Positions 1-9,238 of a stretch of DNA of 51,022 nt are shown piece after piece. Numbering within the stretch: the stretch's first letter is position 1; each line of letters starts with the position of its first letter. Origin of the DNA: Halomonas llamarensis (GTDB taxonomy: Bacteria; Pseudomonadota; Gammaproteobacteria; Pseudomonadales; Halomonadaceae); NCBI RefSeq assembly GCF_023555005.1, contig NZ_JAMJPJ010000025.1:1-51022 (forward strand), read 5' to 3'. A model generated the notes under the pieces. It ran no database searches, was not told the origin of the DNA, and saw only the letters and a program-made list of their open reading frames with translations. Made by a program: the position numbers and the translations under genes.

Positions 1-78
1 GGTCGAGTCGCTTGCCTTGATAATCGGTGATTTATCACCCTCATCGGCAAGCGCCCACATGAATTACCTGATCACATT

Positions 79-89
79 ATTAAAGAGCA
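79..89 (-). promoter_or_regulatory. rRNA operon leader with boxA antitermination site
   Basis: Read leftward, the first 90 bases contain TGCTCTTTAAT followed by a conserved pre-16S leader (ATCAGGTAATTC, then TGGGCGCTTGCC and a run of short dyads). This is the usual boxA and leader arrangement just upstream of 16S rRNA in gammaproteobacteria. The 16S gene itself is outside the window. BoxA binds NusB/S10 and makes rRNA transcription resistant to Rho. The call rests on recognition of the leader, not on any 16S sequence. Confidence 0.8.
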
Positions 90-146
90 TGTCGTTGAAG
101 GAAGTCATTCGATAACCTGAATGGCTTACCTCAGCGAGGAAGGCGT

Positions 147-174
147 ATTCTACGCATTCCGTGGTGTTTGTCAA
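147..174 (-). promoter_or_regulatory. rRNA operon promoter (proximal, P2-like)
   Basis: On the minus strand TTGACA (174-169) and TAGAAT (152-147) are separated by 16 bases, a near-consensus sigma-70 promoter. It is followed by a GC-containing discriminator and lies about 60 bases before the boxA leader. It reads off the left edge toward the presumed 16S gene. Confidence 0.75.
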
Positions 175-332
175 CTCGCTTTCCGCTAAAATGGCGATAA
201 ACGCGTGAAGGCAATAGTCGAGCGATTGATACAAACTAACAAATCAATCAACCCCCTAACCTCCTGACAAACCAAGGTTTTTACACCTCAATCACCGCTG
301 GTAACGCTGTGCGTCCCCGGCAGCGGATGCGT

Positions 333-361
333 ACTATACGGGTTCAATGACGGGTTGGCAA
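333..361 (-). promoter_or_regulatory. rRNA operon promoter (distal, P1-like)
   Basis: On the minus strand TTGCCA (361-356) and TATAGT (338-333) are spaced by 17 bases. It lies roughly 185 bases upstream of the proximal promoter, giving the tandem P1/P2 layout typical of rRNA operons. It begins only about 20 bases behind the tyrS stop codon, with no clear terminator between. Confidence 0.65.
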
Positions 362-379
362 GGGGTTGTGGCATAAAAT

Positions 380-1579
380 TCAAATAAGCGTCACACGGGC
401 GTAGCGCTTCTTCCCTGCTTGAATGACATACGCCTTGCCTGTGGCCAGCATCGTATCCTGAGCAACGACGTCGCCATCGACTTTAACGCTGCCGTTTTTC
501 AGCATGTCTTTGGCTTGGGCACTGTTCTTGGTCAGCCCTGAACGGTTTAGCACAGCGGCTATCGGTGCCTGCTTACCACCATCAAAGTCGACCTCGACTT
601 CGGGCAGGTCTTCGGGCAGCTCGCCATCGGCGAGCTGATTACCCGCTGACTTATGCGCATTCGCCGCTGCTTCTTCATCGTGATAACGACCAATTAGCTC
701 ACGCGCCAGCACCATTTTGATATCACGTGGATTCGCGCCTTGTTCAACGTCACCCTTCAGCGCCTCGATCTCTTCGTTGGATTTCAGCGATAACAGCTCG
801 AAGTAACGCCACATTAAGCTATCGGGCATGGACACCAGTTTGTTAAACATCGAACCTGGCGTGTCGTCGACCCCAACATAGTTACCCAGCGACTTGGACA
901 TCTTCTGCACGCCATCCAAGCCTTCTAAAAGCGGCATCGTGATGACCACCTGCGGCTCATGACCGAAGTGTTTTTGAATTTCGCGCCCCATTAGCAGGTT
1001 AAATTTCTGATCAGTGCCGCCTAGTTCGATATCAGCGTCTAACGCGACGGAGTCGTAACCTTGAACAAGTGGGTAGAGAAATTCGTGAATCGCAATGGGC
1101 TGATTGGCTCTGTAGCGCTTTTCAAAATCATCCCGCTCAAGCATACGTGCGACTGTGCTTTGGGCGGCAAGCTCAATCATTTTGGCAGCAGAAAGCTCGC
1201 TAAACCATTCAGAGTTAAAGCGCACCTCGGTTCTTTCCGCATCGAGGATTTTAAACACCTGCGCTTTATAGGTTTCGGCGTTGGCTTTGACTTCTGCTTC
1301 GGTGAGCGGCTTGCGGGTCACGTTTTTACCCGTCGGGTCGCCAATGCGGCCGGTAAAGTCACCGATCAAAAAAACGACCGTGTGGCCTAGATCCTGAAAC
1401 TGGCGCATTTTGGTCAACAGAACACTATGGCCTAAGTGAAGATCCGGCGCGGTAGGGTCAAATCCTGCTTTAATGCGCAGCTTGCGGCCAGAGGCGAGTT
1501 TTTGCTTCAACTCGTCTTCCACCAAGATTTCATGTGTGCCGCGTGACAGCAGCGCTAGCGCCTGATCCACCTCGCTCAT
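380..1579 (-). CDS. tyrS: Tyrosyl-tRNA synthetase
   Basis: Cytoplasmic class I aminoacyl-tRNA synthetase that charges tRNA-Tyr with tyrosine. The 399-residue product has the HIGH-type motif as HLGHS near residue 45, the KMSKS loop near residue 230, and a C-terminal S4-type RNA-binding domain covering roughly the last 65 residues. Length and motif spacing suit the TyrZ-type enzymes of pseudomonads rather than the E. coli type (inference). I chose the ATG at 1579 because GGAG lies seven bases upstream. A 20-codon in-frame extension has no such site and no family similarity. The gene is followed at once by rRNA promoters and divergently faces anmK. Confidence 0.95.
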   Translation of the reverse strand: MSEVDQALALLSRGTHEILVEDELKQKLASGRKLRIKAGFDPTAPDLHLGHSVLLTKMRQFQDLGHTVVFLIGDFTGRIGDPTGKNVTRKPLTEAEVKANAETYKAQVFKILDAERTEVRFNSEWFSELSAAKMIELAAQSTVARMLERDDFEKRYRANQPIAIHEFLYPLVQGYDSVALDADIELGGTDQKFNLLMGREIQKHFGHEPQVVITMPLLEGLDGVQKMSKSLGNYVGVDDTPGSMFNKLVSMPDSLMWRYFELLSLKSNEEIEALKGDVEQGANPRDIKMVLARELIGRYHDEEAAANAHKSAGNQLADGELPEDLPEVEVDFDGGKQAPIAAVLNRSGLTKNSAQAKDMLKNGSVKVDGDVVAQDTMLATGKAYVIQAGKKRYARVTLI

Positions 1580-1635
1580 TGCTTTTCTCCATTGGCTCAA
1601 TCCGCCCAGCGGGGGCGTTAGGGGTGATAAATAGC

Positions 1636-1652
1636 GCATGATGTTATCATGC
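1636..1652. promoter_or_regulatory. Perfect 17-bp dyad between tyrS and anmK
   Basis: GCATGAT-GTT-ATCATGC is a perfect 7-bp inverted repeat with a 3-base centre. It lies in the 144-base divergent intergenic region, about 60 bases before the tyrS start and 70 before anmK. It could be an operator or part of a promoter. No regulator can be named from sequence alone. Confidence 0.35.
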
Positions 1653-1723
1653 TCGCTACGTTTGGTTGAGCCTTTGCACGCGTGAAACCACCCAATCCTG
1701 CGCTAGCTTCAAGAGAAAGCCCT

Positions 1724-2848
1724 ATGCAAAACGCGCCTGAACGCTATCTCGGCTTAATGTCCGGCACCAGTCTCGACGGCATTGATGCGGCGCTGGTTGA
1801 GCTCTCGCCCAATACCGCACCGCGTCTTATCGCGACCCATGCCGTCGCGATGCCGCCCCTCTTACGAAAAGCACTGCTGACGCTGTGTCACGCCGAACAA
1901 GCGAGCTTTGTCCAGCTTGCCACTGCCGAAGAGGCTTTCTGCCAACTGCAGGCCGAGGCCGTGAACACCCTACTGCGCCAACAGGCGCTCGCGCCCGGTG
2001 ATATTCGCGCCATTGGCAGCCACGGCCAAACGATTGAGCATGCCCCCAACGGCCACAACGGCGGCCCTGCCTATACGCTACAGCTCGACAACCCGAGCCG
2101 GCTTGCCGAGCTAACGGGCTGTTATGTGGTCGCCGATTTTCGCCGCCGCGACTTAGCCGCCGGCGGCCAGGCGGCGCCGTTAGCACCGGCGTTTCACCAA
2201 GCGCTTTTTCAGGCGAATAACCAAGATCATGTGGTATTAAATCTGGGCGGTTTTGCCAACATCACATGGTTACCACCGGGCACCGCAGCACCACTGGGGT
2301 TTGATACCGGCCCGGCGAACGTACTCTTGGACGCATGGTACCAACATCACCACAACGGCACATTCGACCGCGATGGCCGCTGGGCCGCCAGTGGAATAAT
2401 CGATCACGCGCTGCTTGAGCGGCTTTTGAGCGAGCCGTTTTTTCACCAACCACCGCCACGCAGCACCGGCCGCGAGCTATTTCATCTACCCTGGTTGGCG
2501 CGTCATTTAATCGGCGAAGAGAAAGCACAAGACGTGCAAGCAACACTCGCGGAGCTTACCGCCGCAAGCGTTGCCCAAGGCATTACGCAATTAATTGGTG
2601 AGACGCCTTTCACGCTGGTTACTGCTGGCGGCGGAGCCCACAACGGTGACTTATGCCAGCGGATTGCGCTCTATCTGCCGAAGGCAACGCTCAGTACGCC
2701 GGACGCCTGGGGCTGGCCTGCCGACTGGATCGAAGCGGGGGCATTTGCTTGGCTGGCGTACCGGCGTTTGCACAACTTGCCAAGCAATTTACCCAGCGTT
2801 ACCGGCGCCGCCGGGCCACGGGTACTCGGCGGTGTTTACGCCCCGTGA
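1724..2848 (+). CDS. anmK: Anhydro-N-acetylmuramic acid kinase
   Basis: Phosphorylates and hydrolyses 1,6-anhydro-MurNAc to MurNAc-6-phosphate in cell-wall recycling, in the cytoplasm. The 374-residue product starts with the family signature GLMSGTSLDGID (about residues 9-20). It also shows the sugar-kinase/ASKHA elements GSHGQT, LNLGGFANIT, GFDTGPAN and TAGGGAHN in order. The ATG at 1724 gives the usual family length (about 370). An upstream in-frame GTG at 1682 would add 14 unrelated residues. The tyrS-anmK neighbourhood is common in gammaproteobacteria. The gene is divergent from tyrS and converges on pilU, with 19 bases between stop codons. Confidence 0.95.
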   Translation: MQNAPERYLGLMSGTSLDGIDAALVELSPNTAPRLIATHAVAMPPLLRKALLTLCHAEQASFVQLATAEEAFCQLQAEAVNTLLRQQALAPGDIRAIGSHGQTIEHAPNGHNGGPAYTLQLDNPSRLAELTGCYVVADFRRRDLAAGGQAAPLAPAFHQALFQANNQDHVVLNLGGFANITWLPPGTAAPLGFDTGPANVLLDAWYQHHHNGTFDRDGRWAASGIIDHALLERLLSEPFFHQPPPRSTGRELFHLPWLARHLIGEEKAQDVQATLAELTAASVAQGITQLIGETPFTLVTAGGGAHNGDLCQRIALYLPKATLSTPDAWGWPADWIEAGAFAWLAYRRLHNLPSNLPSVTGAAGPRVLGGVYAP

Positions 2849-2867
2849 GCAACGTTATGGCAAGCGG

Positions 2868-4019
2868 CTAAAAGTCATCTTCGTCGCGCAGCGCTAAGCC
2901 GCTAGGCACTTGCTCATCAAGCGACATGTCAGCGTCAGCCCCGCCGTATTTGAGCATCATGCGCAAATCGTTAGCCGAATCGGCGTGCGCGAGCGCCACC
3001 TCTTCGGTGATATCCCCCGCTTGGTATAGATCAAATAGCGCCTGATCGAACGTCTGCATGCCGCCGTCACGGGATTTCGTCATGGCCACTTTAATCTCTC
3101 CCACCTTGCCTTTGCTGATCAGGTCCGCGATGCGCGGCGACTGCAGCATGATTTCAATAGCCGGGCAGCGTCCGCCGCTCTTATTGGGCAGCAACTGCTG
3201 CGCCACAATGGCGCGAAGATTGAGCGACAGATCCATCCAGATCTGCTCGTGGCGCTCATGCGGGAAGAAATTGATAATGCGATCTAACGCCTGGTTAGCA
3301 TTGTTAGCGTGCAACGTTGCCAAACAAAGATGCCCGGTTTCGGCAAACGTCAGCGCGTGTTCCATGGTTTCGCGCGTGCGAATCTCACCGATCAGGATCA
3401 CATCCGGCGCCTGGCGCAGCGTGTTCTTTAACGCCACCTCAAATGATTCGGTATCGATCCCCACTTCGCGCTGATTCACGATGGCGCGCTTATGCGGGTG
3501 AATGTACTCAATCGGGTCTTCGACACTAATGATATGCCCACCAACGCTCTCGTTACGCTGCTGGATCATTGCCGCCAGCGTGGTGGATTTACCCGTACCG
3601 GTACCGCCGACCACCAGCACCAGCCCGCGTTTCGCCCGCGCCAACTCGCCCAACGCAGAAGGCACGCCGAGGCTTTCCAGCGCCGGGATTTCCAGCGAAA
3701 TACGCCGAATCACCATCGCCATCTGGTTGCGCTGCTGAAACGCACTGACGCGAAAACGGCCTTTATCCCCGAAGCTCAACGCAAAGTTAGCCTCCCGATC
3801 TTCCTGAAAACGCTGACGTAAGCCTTCCGGCACGGTATGCGTAACCAGCTCTTTTACCTGATATTCGCTGAGCGGCTGTTTCCCCAACGGGGTTAAGCCA
3901 TCGGGCATCTTAAAGCTCGGCGGCGCCCCCACCGAAATGAGCAAGTCGGAGGCCTGCTGCTCGACCATAATGCCGAGAAGTTGGTGCAACCATTGGGTCG
4001 GTGTGACGGTTTCACTCAT
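2868..4019 (-). CDS. pilU: Type IV pilus retraction ATPase PilU
   Basis: Accessory hexameric ATPase that works with PilT to retract type IV pili for twitching, adhesion and DNA uptake. It acts at the cytoplasmic base of the pilus machine. The 383-residue protein has Walker A GGTGTGKST, the Asp-box/Walker B region with DVILIGEIR, and the His box around TGHLCLATLHANN. The C-terminal tail is longer than in PilT and acidic (ends DEDDF), as in PilU. The ATG at 4019 is preceded by AAGGAG; an upstream in-frame codon would add 11 residues and lacks a site. It lies 29 bases behind pilT and is probably co-transcribed with it. Confidence 0.93.
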   Translation of the reverse strand: MSETVTPTQWLHQLLGIMVEQQASDLLISVGAPPSFKMPDGLTPLGKQPLSEYQVKELVTHTVPEGLRQRFQEDREANFALSFGDKGRFRVSAFQQRNQMAMVIRRISLEIPALESLGVPSALGELARAKRGLVLVVGGTGTGKSTTLAAMIQQRNESVGGHIISVEDPIEYIHPHKRAIVNQREVGIDTESFEVALKNTLRQAPDVILIGEIRTRETMEHALTFAETGHLCLATLHANNANQALDRIINFFPHERHEQIWMDLSLNLRAIVAQQLLPNKSGGRCPAIEIMLQSPRIADLISKGKVGEIKVAMTKSRDGGMQTFDQALFDLYQAGDITEEVALAHADSANDLRMMLKYGGADADMSLDEQVPSGLALRDEDDF

Positions 4020-4048
4020 GCTTTTCTCCTTGTCTCTGCCATCGACCG

Positions 4049-5083
4049 TCAAATCGACAGCTCACCCTTGGCGCGTGCCTGTGCCTCTTCACGACTGACT
4101 TTTCCCTCTTTCACCAGCTGCGTCAGCGAGGCATCAAGTGTCTGCATGCCAAGGCCACCGCCGGTTTGAATGGCCGAGTAAATTTGCGCCACCTTATCTT
4201 CGCGAATCAAATTACGCACGGCTGAGGTGGCAATTAAGATTTCGTGGGCAGCCACGCGCCCCCCGCTCTGGCGCTTGAGCAACGACTGCGACACTACCGC
4301 TTGCAGCGATTCAGAAAGCATTGAGCGCACCATGGATTTTTCTTCGCCGGGAAACACGTCAATGATCCGATCAATGGTTTTGGCCGCCGAGGTGGTATGC
4401 AGCGTGCCAAACACCAGATGGCCCGTTTCCGCCGCCGTCAGCGCTAAGCGAATGGTTTCCAAATCGCGCAACTCCCCAACCAGAATGACATCCGGGTCTT
4501 CACGCAAGGCACTGCGTAAGGCATCGGCGAAACTGTGGGTGTCGCGGTGTACTTCACGCTGGTTAATCAAGCAGCGCTTACTGGTGTGAACAAACTCTAC
4601 CGGGTCTTCAATGGTGAGAATGTGCTCGTAGCGGTGGTTATTGACGTAGTCAATCATCGCCGCGAGCGTTGTCGATTTACCCGAGCCGGTGGGGCCGGTT
4701 ACCAGTACCAAGCCGCGCGGCAGCATGGAGAAACGCTCAAATACCTCACCAAGCCCCAGCGCCTCCATCGACAGCACTTCATTGGGAATGGTGCGAAATA
4801 CCGCCCCCGCGCCACGAGCTTGGTTGAAGGCATTCACCCTGAAACGTGCTACGCCAGGCACTTCAAAGGAAAAATCCACTTCCAAGTGCTCTTCGTAGTC
4901 ACGCCGCTGGCGGTCCCCCATGATATCGTAGATCAATTTACGTACGTCGTTGTTTTCCATCGCTGGCACATTGAGTCGGCGAATATCGCCGTCAACGCGT
5001 ATCATGGGCGGCAATCCTGCGGATAAATGCAGGTCAGAGGCATTCTGCTTTGCCGAGAATGCCAGCAGTTCGGTAATATCCAT
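4049..5083 (-). CDS. pilT: Type IV pilus twitching motility ATPase PilT
   Basis: Hexameric AAA+-like ATPase that powers pilin depolymerisation and pilus retraction. The product is 344 residues, the standard PilT length. It shows Walker A GPTGSGKST near residue 130, the Asp box DPVEFVH, Walker B DVILVGELRD and the His box TGHLVFGTLHT. It ends AQARAKGELSI with no long PilU tail. Heads a pilT-pilU pair transcribed leftward. Its start is only 33 bases from the divergent yggS start, so the two promoters must overlap the coding starts or each other. The pilTU-yggS-proC order is the one known from Pseudomonas. Confidence 0.95.
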   Translation of the reverse strand: MDITELLAFSAKQNASDLHLSAGLPPMIRVDGDIRRLNVPAMENNDVRKLIYDIMGDRQRRDYEEHLEVDFSFEVPGVARFRVNAFNQARGAGAVFRTIPNEVLSMEALGLGEVFERFSMLPRGLVLVTGPTGSGKSTTLAAMIDYVNNHRYEHILTIEDPVEFVHTSKRCLINQREVHRDTHSFADALRSALREDPDVILVGELRDLETIRLALTAAETGHLVFGTLHTTSAAKTIDRIIDVFPGEEKSMVRSMLSESLQAVVSQSLLKRQSGGRVAAHEILIATSAVRNLIREDKVAQIYSAIQTGGGLGMQTLDASLTQLVKEGKVSREEAQARAKGELSI

Positions 5084-5116
5084 CTCACTTCCCCAGCTGC
5101 GGTAAGGTGCTTGAGT

Positions 5117-5821
5117 ATGACAGAGATTGCGCTTGATGCGTCACTCGCCAGCGCACGTGAACGTTTAACGCGCGCGCTAGACGCCGCCGGCCGGCCTCAC
5201 GATGACGCTTGTCTCCTCGCGGTGAGCAAGACCAAGCCCGCCTTGATGATCCGCCAGGCTTGGCAACTTGGCCAACGCGAATTTGGCGAAAACTACCTTC
5301 AAGAAGCGCTGGATAAGCAAACGGAACTGGCTGATCTCGACGGGATCGTGTGGCATTTTATTGGCCCGTTGCAATCCAATAAAACCCGCGCGGTGGCCGA
5401 GCACTTTGATTGGGTACATAGCGTCGATCGGCTCAAAATTGCTAAGCGCCTAAGCGAGCAGCGCCCTGAAACATTAGGCCCGCTCAATATCTGCCTACAA
5501 ATCAATATCAGCCGTGAAGAAAGTAAGGCCGGTGTGATGCCGGAAGCGCTCGATGAGCTTGCCGCCGCAGTGGCCGAATTGCCGCGTTTGCGTTTACGCG
5601 GGCTGATGGCGATTCCCGCCCCTGCCGAGACGTTAGACGCACAGCGCAAGCCGCTTGCGGCACTGCGTAAAGCGCAAGAAACGCTTAAGCAAGCGCTACC
5701 TGAGGCGCCGCTGGACACGCTTTCCATGGGCATGAGCGATGACCTAGAAGCCGCTATTTTGGAAGGCGCAACACTCGTGCGCTTAGGCACGGCGATTTTC
5801 GGCGCGCGTAATCCGCGCTAG
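5117..5821 (+). CDS. yggS: PLP homeostasis protein (YggS/PLPBP family)
   Basis: Single-domain alanine-racemase-fold PLP-binding protein thought to buffer free pyridoxal phosphate and affect amino-acid and keto-acid balance. It has no established enzymatic activity. The 234-residue product contains the PLP lysine in AVSKTKP near residue 37. It also carries FGENYLQEA, the WHFIGPLQSNK stretch, and SMGMSDDLEAAI with GTAIFGAR at the end, all family hallmarks. I chose the ATG at 5117, which gives the normal family length. The track-long reading frame extends into the pilT start region and is not family sequence. First gene of a rightward yggS-proC-yggT run. Confidence 0.93.
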   Translation: MTEIALDASLASARERLTRALDAAGRPHDDACLLAVSKTKPALMIRQAWQLGQREFGENYLQEALDKQTELADLDGIVWHFIGPLQSNKTRAVAEHFDWVHSVDRLKIAKRLSEQRPETLGPLNICLQINISREESKAGVMPEALDELAAAVAELPRLRLRGLMAIPAPAETLDAQRKPLAALRKAQETLKQALPEAPLDTLSMGMSDDLEAAILEGATLVRLGTAIFGARNPR

Positions 5822-5861
5822 CACCCCGTCTCATTCACTACTTACGTTACAAGGACATCCC

Positions 5862-6689
5862 ATGGCGAATCACATTACCTTCATCGGCGCCGGCAACATG
5901 GCAAGCGCCATCATTGGCGGCCTCATCGACAGCGGCTTTTCCCCTTCGAGCATCACCGCCACCTCGCCCGACGACGCGATGCTAGCCCCCGTGCGCGAGC
6001 GCCTGGGCATTCATACCGATACCGATAACAACGCCGCCGTTAGTCAGGCCGATGTTGTGGTGTTGGCGGTGAAGCCACAAATCATGCGCGAGGTGTGTGA
6101 GGCGATGCGCGACAGCGTTCAGCGTCAGAAGCCGCTGATTATCTCGATCGCCGCAGGCCTTGATGCCGACACCATCGATAGCTGGCTTGGCAGCGGCAAT
6201 GCATTGGTGCGCTGCATGCCCAATACGCCCTCACTGGTGGGCTACGGCGCCAGCGGCCTCTTTGCTAACGCTCGTGTCAGCGCTGAACAGCGCGACGTGG
6301 CCACCGAATTAATGAAAGCAGTCGGCATTGTTGAGTGGGTAGAGGATGAGGCGTTACTCGATGCGGTGACCGCGGTTTCCGGTAGCGCCCCGGCCTACTT
6401 TTTTTTAATGTTTGAAGCCATGGAAGAAGCGGGCGTTAAGCTGGGCCTACCTGCGGCAACGGCGCGGCGTTTGGCGATACAAACCGCCCTCGGCGCCGCT
6501 ACCATGGCCAAACAGAGCGACAAAGACCCGGCGACGCTAAAACAAAACGTGATGTCACCGGGCGGCACCACCGAGCGGGCCATTGCCCACCTGGAAGAGG
6601 CCAACCTGCGCACCAGCATGGAGGAGGCGATGCAAGCCTGCGCCAAACGCGCCCAAGAAATGGCCAAAGAGCTAAGCGGCAAATCTTAA
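5862..6689 (+). CDS. proC: Pyrroline-5-carboxylate reductase
   Basis: Catalyses the last step of proline synthesis, reducing pyrroline-5-carboxylate with NAD(P)H in the cytoplasm. The 275-residue protein opens with a Rossmann motif (FIGAGNMASAI). It contains VLAVKPQ, the RCMPNTP segment, and the C-terminal signature DAVTAVSGSAPAYFF followed by VMSPGGTTERA, which forms the substrate pocket. AAGGA precedes the ATG. It lies 40 bases behind yggS and 64 before yggT, a spacing compatible with one transcript. Proline is also a compatible solute in halophiles, but nothing here shows osmotic control. Confidence 0.95.
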   Translation: MANHITFIGAGNMASAIIGGLIDSGFSPSSITATSPDDAMLAPVRERLGIHTDTDNNAAVSQADVVVLAVKPQIMREVCEAMRDSVQRQKPLIISIAAGLDADTIDSWLGSGNALVRCMPNTPSLVGYGASGLFANARVSAEQRDVATELMKAVGIVEWVEDEALLDAVTAVSGSAPAYFFLMFEAMEEAGVKLGLPAATARRLAIQTALGAATMAKQSDKDPATLKQNVMSPGGTTERAIAHLEEANLRTSMEEAMQACAKRAQEMAKELSGKS

Positions 6690-6753
6690 TCATCCACGCG
6701 ACGTATATCATACGCACTATCACGGACCATCACGTGACGACGGAGAGAACATA

Positions 6754-7347
6754 ATGGGCAACTCACTGGGCAGCGCGGGCCTGATGCTGGTCAACTCATT
6801 GATCAACATTTACCTGTTTATTTTGATGCTGCGCTTTTTGCTGCAGGCCTCACAAGCAGATTATTACAACCCGCTAAGCCAAACGGTGGTAAAAATCACC
6901 CAGCCGGTGGTAGGGCTTTTTCAGGGCTTTCTCGGCCCGGTCGCCGGGCGCTTTGACCTCGCCACCTTAGCCGCTGGTTTTGTGCTGAAAGTGGTGAGCA
7001 TGGTGGCGATCTTTATGGTGATCGGCGTGGGGATCCCGCCCATCGTTGGCCTGTTAATTGGCGGGGTGGCGGCACTGGCCAATGCGATTTTAAAAATCTA
7101 TTTTTTCGCCCTGATCGTGATGATCATCCTGAGCTGGGTTGCCCCCAATGCCAGCCACCCTGGGGCGCTGCTGGTAATGCAGATCGTCGAGCCGATCATG
7201 TCGCCGGTGCGCAAGGTGATCCCGCCGCTGGGTATGATCGATCTTTCCCCTATCGTGGTATTTATCGCTATCAACCTAATTGACGGGTTAGTCGTCGGCG
7301 CGCTTGTGCGAGCGGCCGGTATTTCTGGTGCGCTGATTGGGCTTTAA
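6754..7347 (+). CDS. yggT: YggT family membrane protein
   Basis: Integral inner-membrane protein of 197 residues made of two YGGT repeats, each with a pair of hydrophobic segments (about residues 8-30 and 70-100, then 105-130 and 160-185). Typical family features are the conserved LRFLLQ near the first helix and LSWVAPNASHP at the second repeat. Function is not firmly established; roles in cation or osmotic tolerance and in division-site biology have been proposed for relatives. A GGAGAG site precedes the ATG. Position after proC and before metX is conserved in pseudomonads. Confidence 0.88.
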   Translation: MGNSLGSAGLMLVNSLINIYLFILMLRFLLQASQADYYNPLSQTVVKITQPVVGLFQGFLGPVAGRFDLATLAAGFVLKVVSMVAIFMVIGVGIPPIVGLLIGGVAALANAILKIYFFALIVMIILSWVAPNASHPGALLVMQIVEPIMSPVRKVIPPLGMIDLSPIVVFIAINLIDGLVVGALVRAAGISGALIGL

Positions 7348-7398
7348 TGTTTCGCCCAGGGCTTACGCCATTGAAGATCGTTCTTGCAAGCGGGGTTT

Positions 7399-8622
7399 AT
7401 GCAGTTCATGCCTGATTCACACACTGAGGCGGCGGACACTCACTCGGCGAGCACTCTCCCAGCGGATTCTGTGGGCGTTATTACCCCGGAAACCGCGCAT
7501 TTTGATACGCCGCTTTCCCTGGCGTGTGGCAAAGTGTTGCCCGAGTACGATGTGGTTTATGAGACCTACGGCACGCTTAACGCCGAGCGCAGTAATGCGG
7601 TGCTGATTTGCCATGCGCTTTCAGGGCATCACCACGCGGCGGGCTACCATCGCCGTGATGACCGCAAACCGGGCTGGTGGGACGCCCATATTGGGCCGGG
7701 TAAATCCATCGATACCAATCACTTTTTTGTGGTGTCGCTCAACAACCTGGGCGGCTGTCACGGCAGCACCGGGCCGCTGAGCCACAACCCGGAAACCGGC
7801 CGCCAATGGGGGCCGGATTTCCCCATGATAACCGTCAGCGATTGGGTCGAAAGCCAAGTACGGCTGGCAGATTATCTTGGCATTGAACGCTGGGCCGCCG
7901 CAGTAGGTGGAAGCCTCGGCGGTATGCAAGTGTTGCAGTGGAGTCTGGCTTACCCCGAACGCATCGCCAACGCGGTGGTCATTGCCGCCACACCACGCCT
8001 ATCGGCGCAGAACATTGCCTTTAACGAAGTGGCGCGCCAAGCGATTCGCTCCGACCCCGACTTTCATGCCGGGTGGTACGGTGAGCACGACACCGTGCCC
8101 AAGCGCGGGCTTAAGCTGGCGCGCATGGTGGGCCATATTACCTATCTTTCTGAAGACGCGATGGGCAGCAAGTTTGGCCGTGATTTACGCAGCAACGACT
8201 TAAACTTCGGTTTCGACGTCGAGTTTCAGGTGGAATCCTATTTGCGCCACCAGGGCGACACCTTCTCCACCACGTTTGACGCCAACACCTACTTGTTAAT
8301 GACCAAGGCACTCGACTACTTCGACCCAGCGGCGATCTACGGCGGCGACCTTTCTCGCGCGCTAGCGCCAGCGCAGTGCCCATTTTTGGTCATGAGCTTT
8401 ACCAGTGATTGGCGCTTTCCGCCCTCGCGCTCTCGCGAGCTTGTAGACGCCCTGATTCATGCGGGCAAGCCCGTGAGCTTTGCCAATATCGACTCCCCCT
8501 TCGGCCACGATGCCTTCTTGCTGCCGGATGAGCGCTATCACGCCATGTTCAGCGCCTTTATGCAGCGCGCCGCGCGCGAATTGAACCTGGACACGCATGC
8601 CAGCAAGGAGGTGACATTGTGA
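7399..8622 (+). CDS. metX: Homoserine O-acyltransferase (MetX family)
   Basis: Acylates homoserine, the committed step of methionine synthesis. It is an alpha/beta-hydrolase fold enzyme of about 407 residues. The nucleophile elbow is GGSLGGMQ, and the Asp and His of the triad are likely in FTSDWRFPP and FGHDAFL. The signature [20 protein letters not shown] is present. The family includes true acetyltransferases and, in many gammaproteobacteria with MetW, succinyltransferases; sequence reading alone does not settle the acyl donor. Start is uncertain among TTG 7384, ATG 7399 and ATG 7408, because the first 25 residues are not conserved. It overlaps metW by one base. Confidence 0.92.
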   Translation: MQFMPDSHTEAADTHSASTLPADSVGVITPETAHFDTPLSLACGKVLPEYDVVYETYGTLNAERSNAVLICHALSGHHHAAGYHRRDDRKPGWWDAHIGPGKSIDTNHFFVVSLNNLGGCHGSTGPLSHNPETGRQWGPDFPMITVSDWVESQVRLADYLGIERWAAAVGGSLGGMQVLQWSLAYPERIANAVVIAATPRLSAQNIAFNEVARQAIRSDPDFHAGWYGEHDTVPKRGLKLARMVGHITYLSEDAMGSKFGRDLRSNDLNFGFDVEFQVESYLRHQGDTFSTTFDANTYLLMTKALDYFDPAAIYGGDLSRALAPAQCPFLVMSFTSDWRFPPSRSRELVDALIHAGKPVSFANIDSPFGHDAFLLPDERYHAMFSAFMQRAARELNLDTHASKEVTL

Positions 8623-9221
8623 TGCGCGCCGACCTAGACATCATTTACGACTGGGTGCCGCAAGGCGCTCGTATTCTTGACCTTGCTTGCGGCGATGGCG
8701 TACTACTCGAAGCGCTGGCTAAGCACAAAAATGTCAACGGCTATGGGTTAGAAATCGACCCGAACGGCATCACGGGCTGCGTCGAGCGCGGGGTCAACGT
8801 CATCGAGCACAATCTTGACGACGGCTTAAGCAGCTTTAGCGATAACGGCTACGATCAGGTGATCATGACCCAAGCGCTGCAGGCACTGCGCCGCCCGGAC
8901 AAAATGCTCGATGAAATGCTGCGCGTCGCCGAAGAGGGCATTATCACCTTCCCCAATTTCGCCTACTGGCGCCACCGTGTTCACTTGGGGCTGCGCGGCT
9001 ACATGCCGGTGTCCAAATCACTGCCGCATGCCTGGTTTGATACACCCAACATTCACCTATCGACTTTTAACGATTTTGAACATCTGTGCCGCGATAAAGG
9101 TCTGATAATTGTGGATCGTGCCGTCGGCGTCGGCGATCATCGCGGTCACTGGACGTCGCGCCTGTGGCCCAACTTATTTGGCGAAATCGCCATCTTTCGC
9201 GTTCGGCGCCGAGAAACTTAA
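8622..9221 (+). CDS. metW: Methionine biosynthesis protein MetW
   Basis: A 199-residue protein with a class I SAM-methyltransferase-like fold. The glycine-rich motif is ILDLACGDG near residue 20, followed by GLEIDPNG and the later ITFPNFAYWRHR signature of MetW. It pairs with MetX and is needed for efficient homoserine acylation in several proteobacteria. The stop of metX (TGA) and the ATG share one base, and AAGGAG lies just upstream inside metX, so translation is coupled. A GTG at 8619 is an alternative start one codon earlier; relatives begin MRADL, which favours 8622. Confidence 0.93.
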   Translation: MRADLDIIYDWVPQGARILDLACGDGVLLEALAKHKNVNGYGLEIDPNGITGCVERGVNVIEHNLDDGLSSFSDNGYDQVIMTQALQALRRPDKMLDEMLRVAEEGIITFPNFAYWRHRVHLGLRGYMPVSKSLPHAWFDTPNIHLSTFNDFEHLCRDKGLIIVDRAVGVGDHRGHWTSRLWPNLFGEIAIFRVRRRET

Positions 9222-9238
9222 ATGGGAGAGAAAACGTT

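Noticed and set aside
7348..7398. Methionine or SAM riboswitch before metX
   Set aside because: The gap is only about 50 bases and has no matching conserved core.
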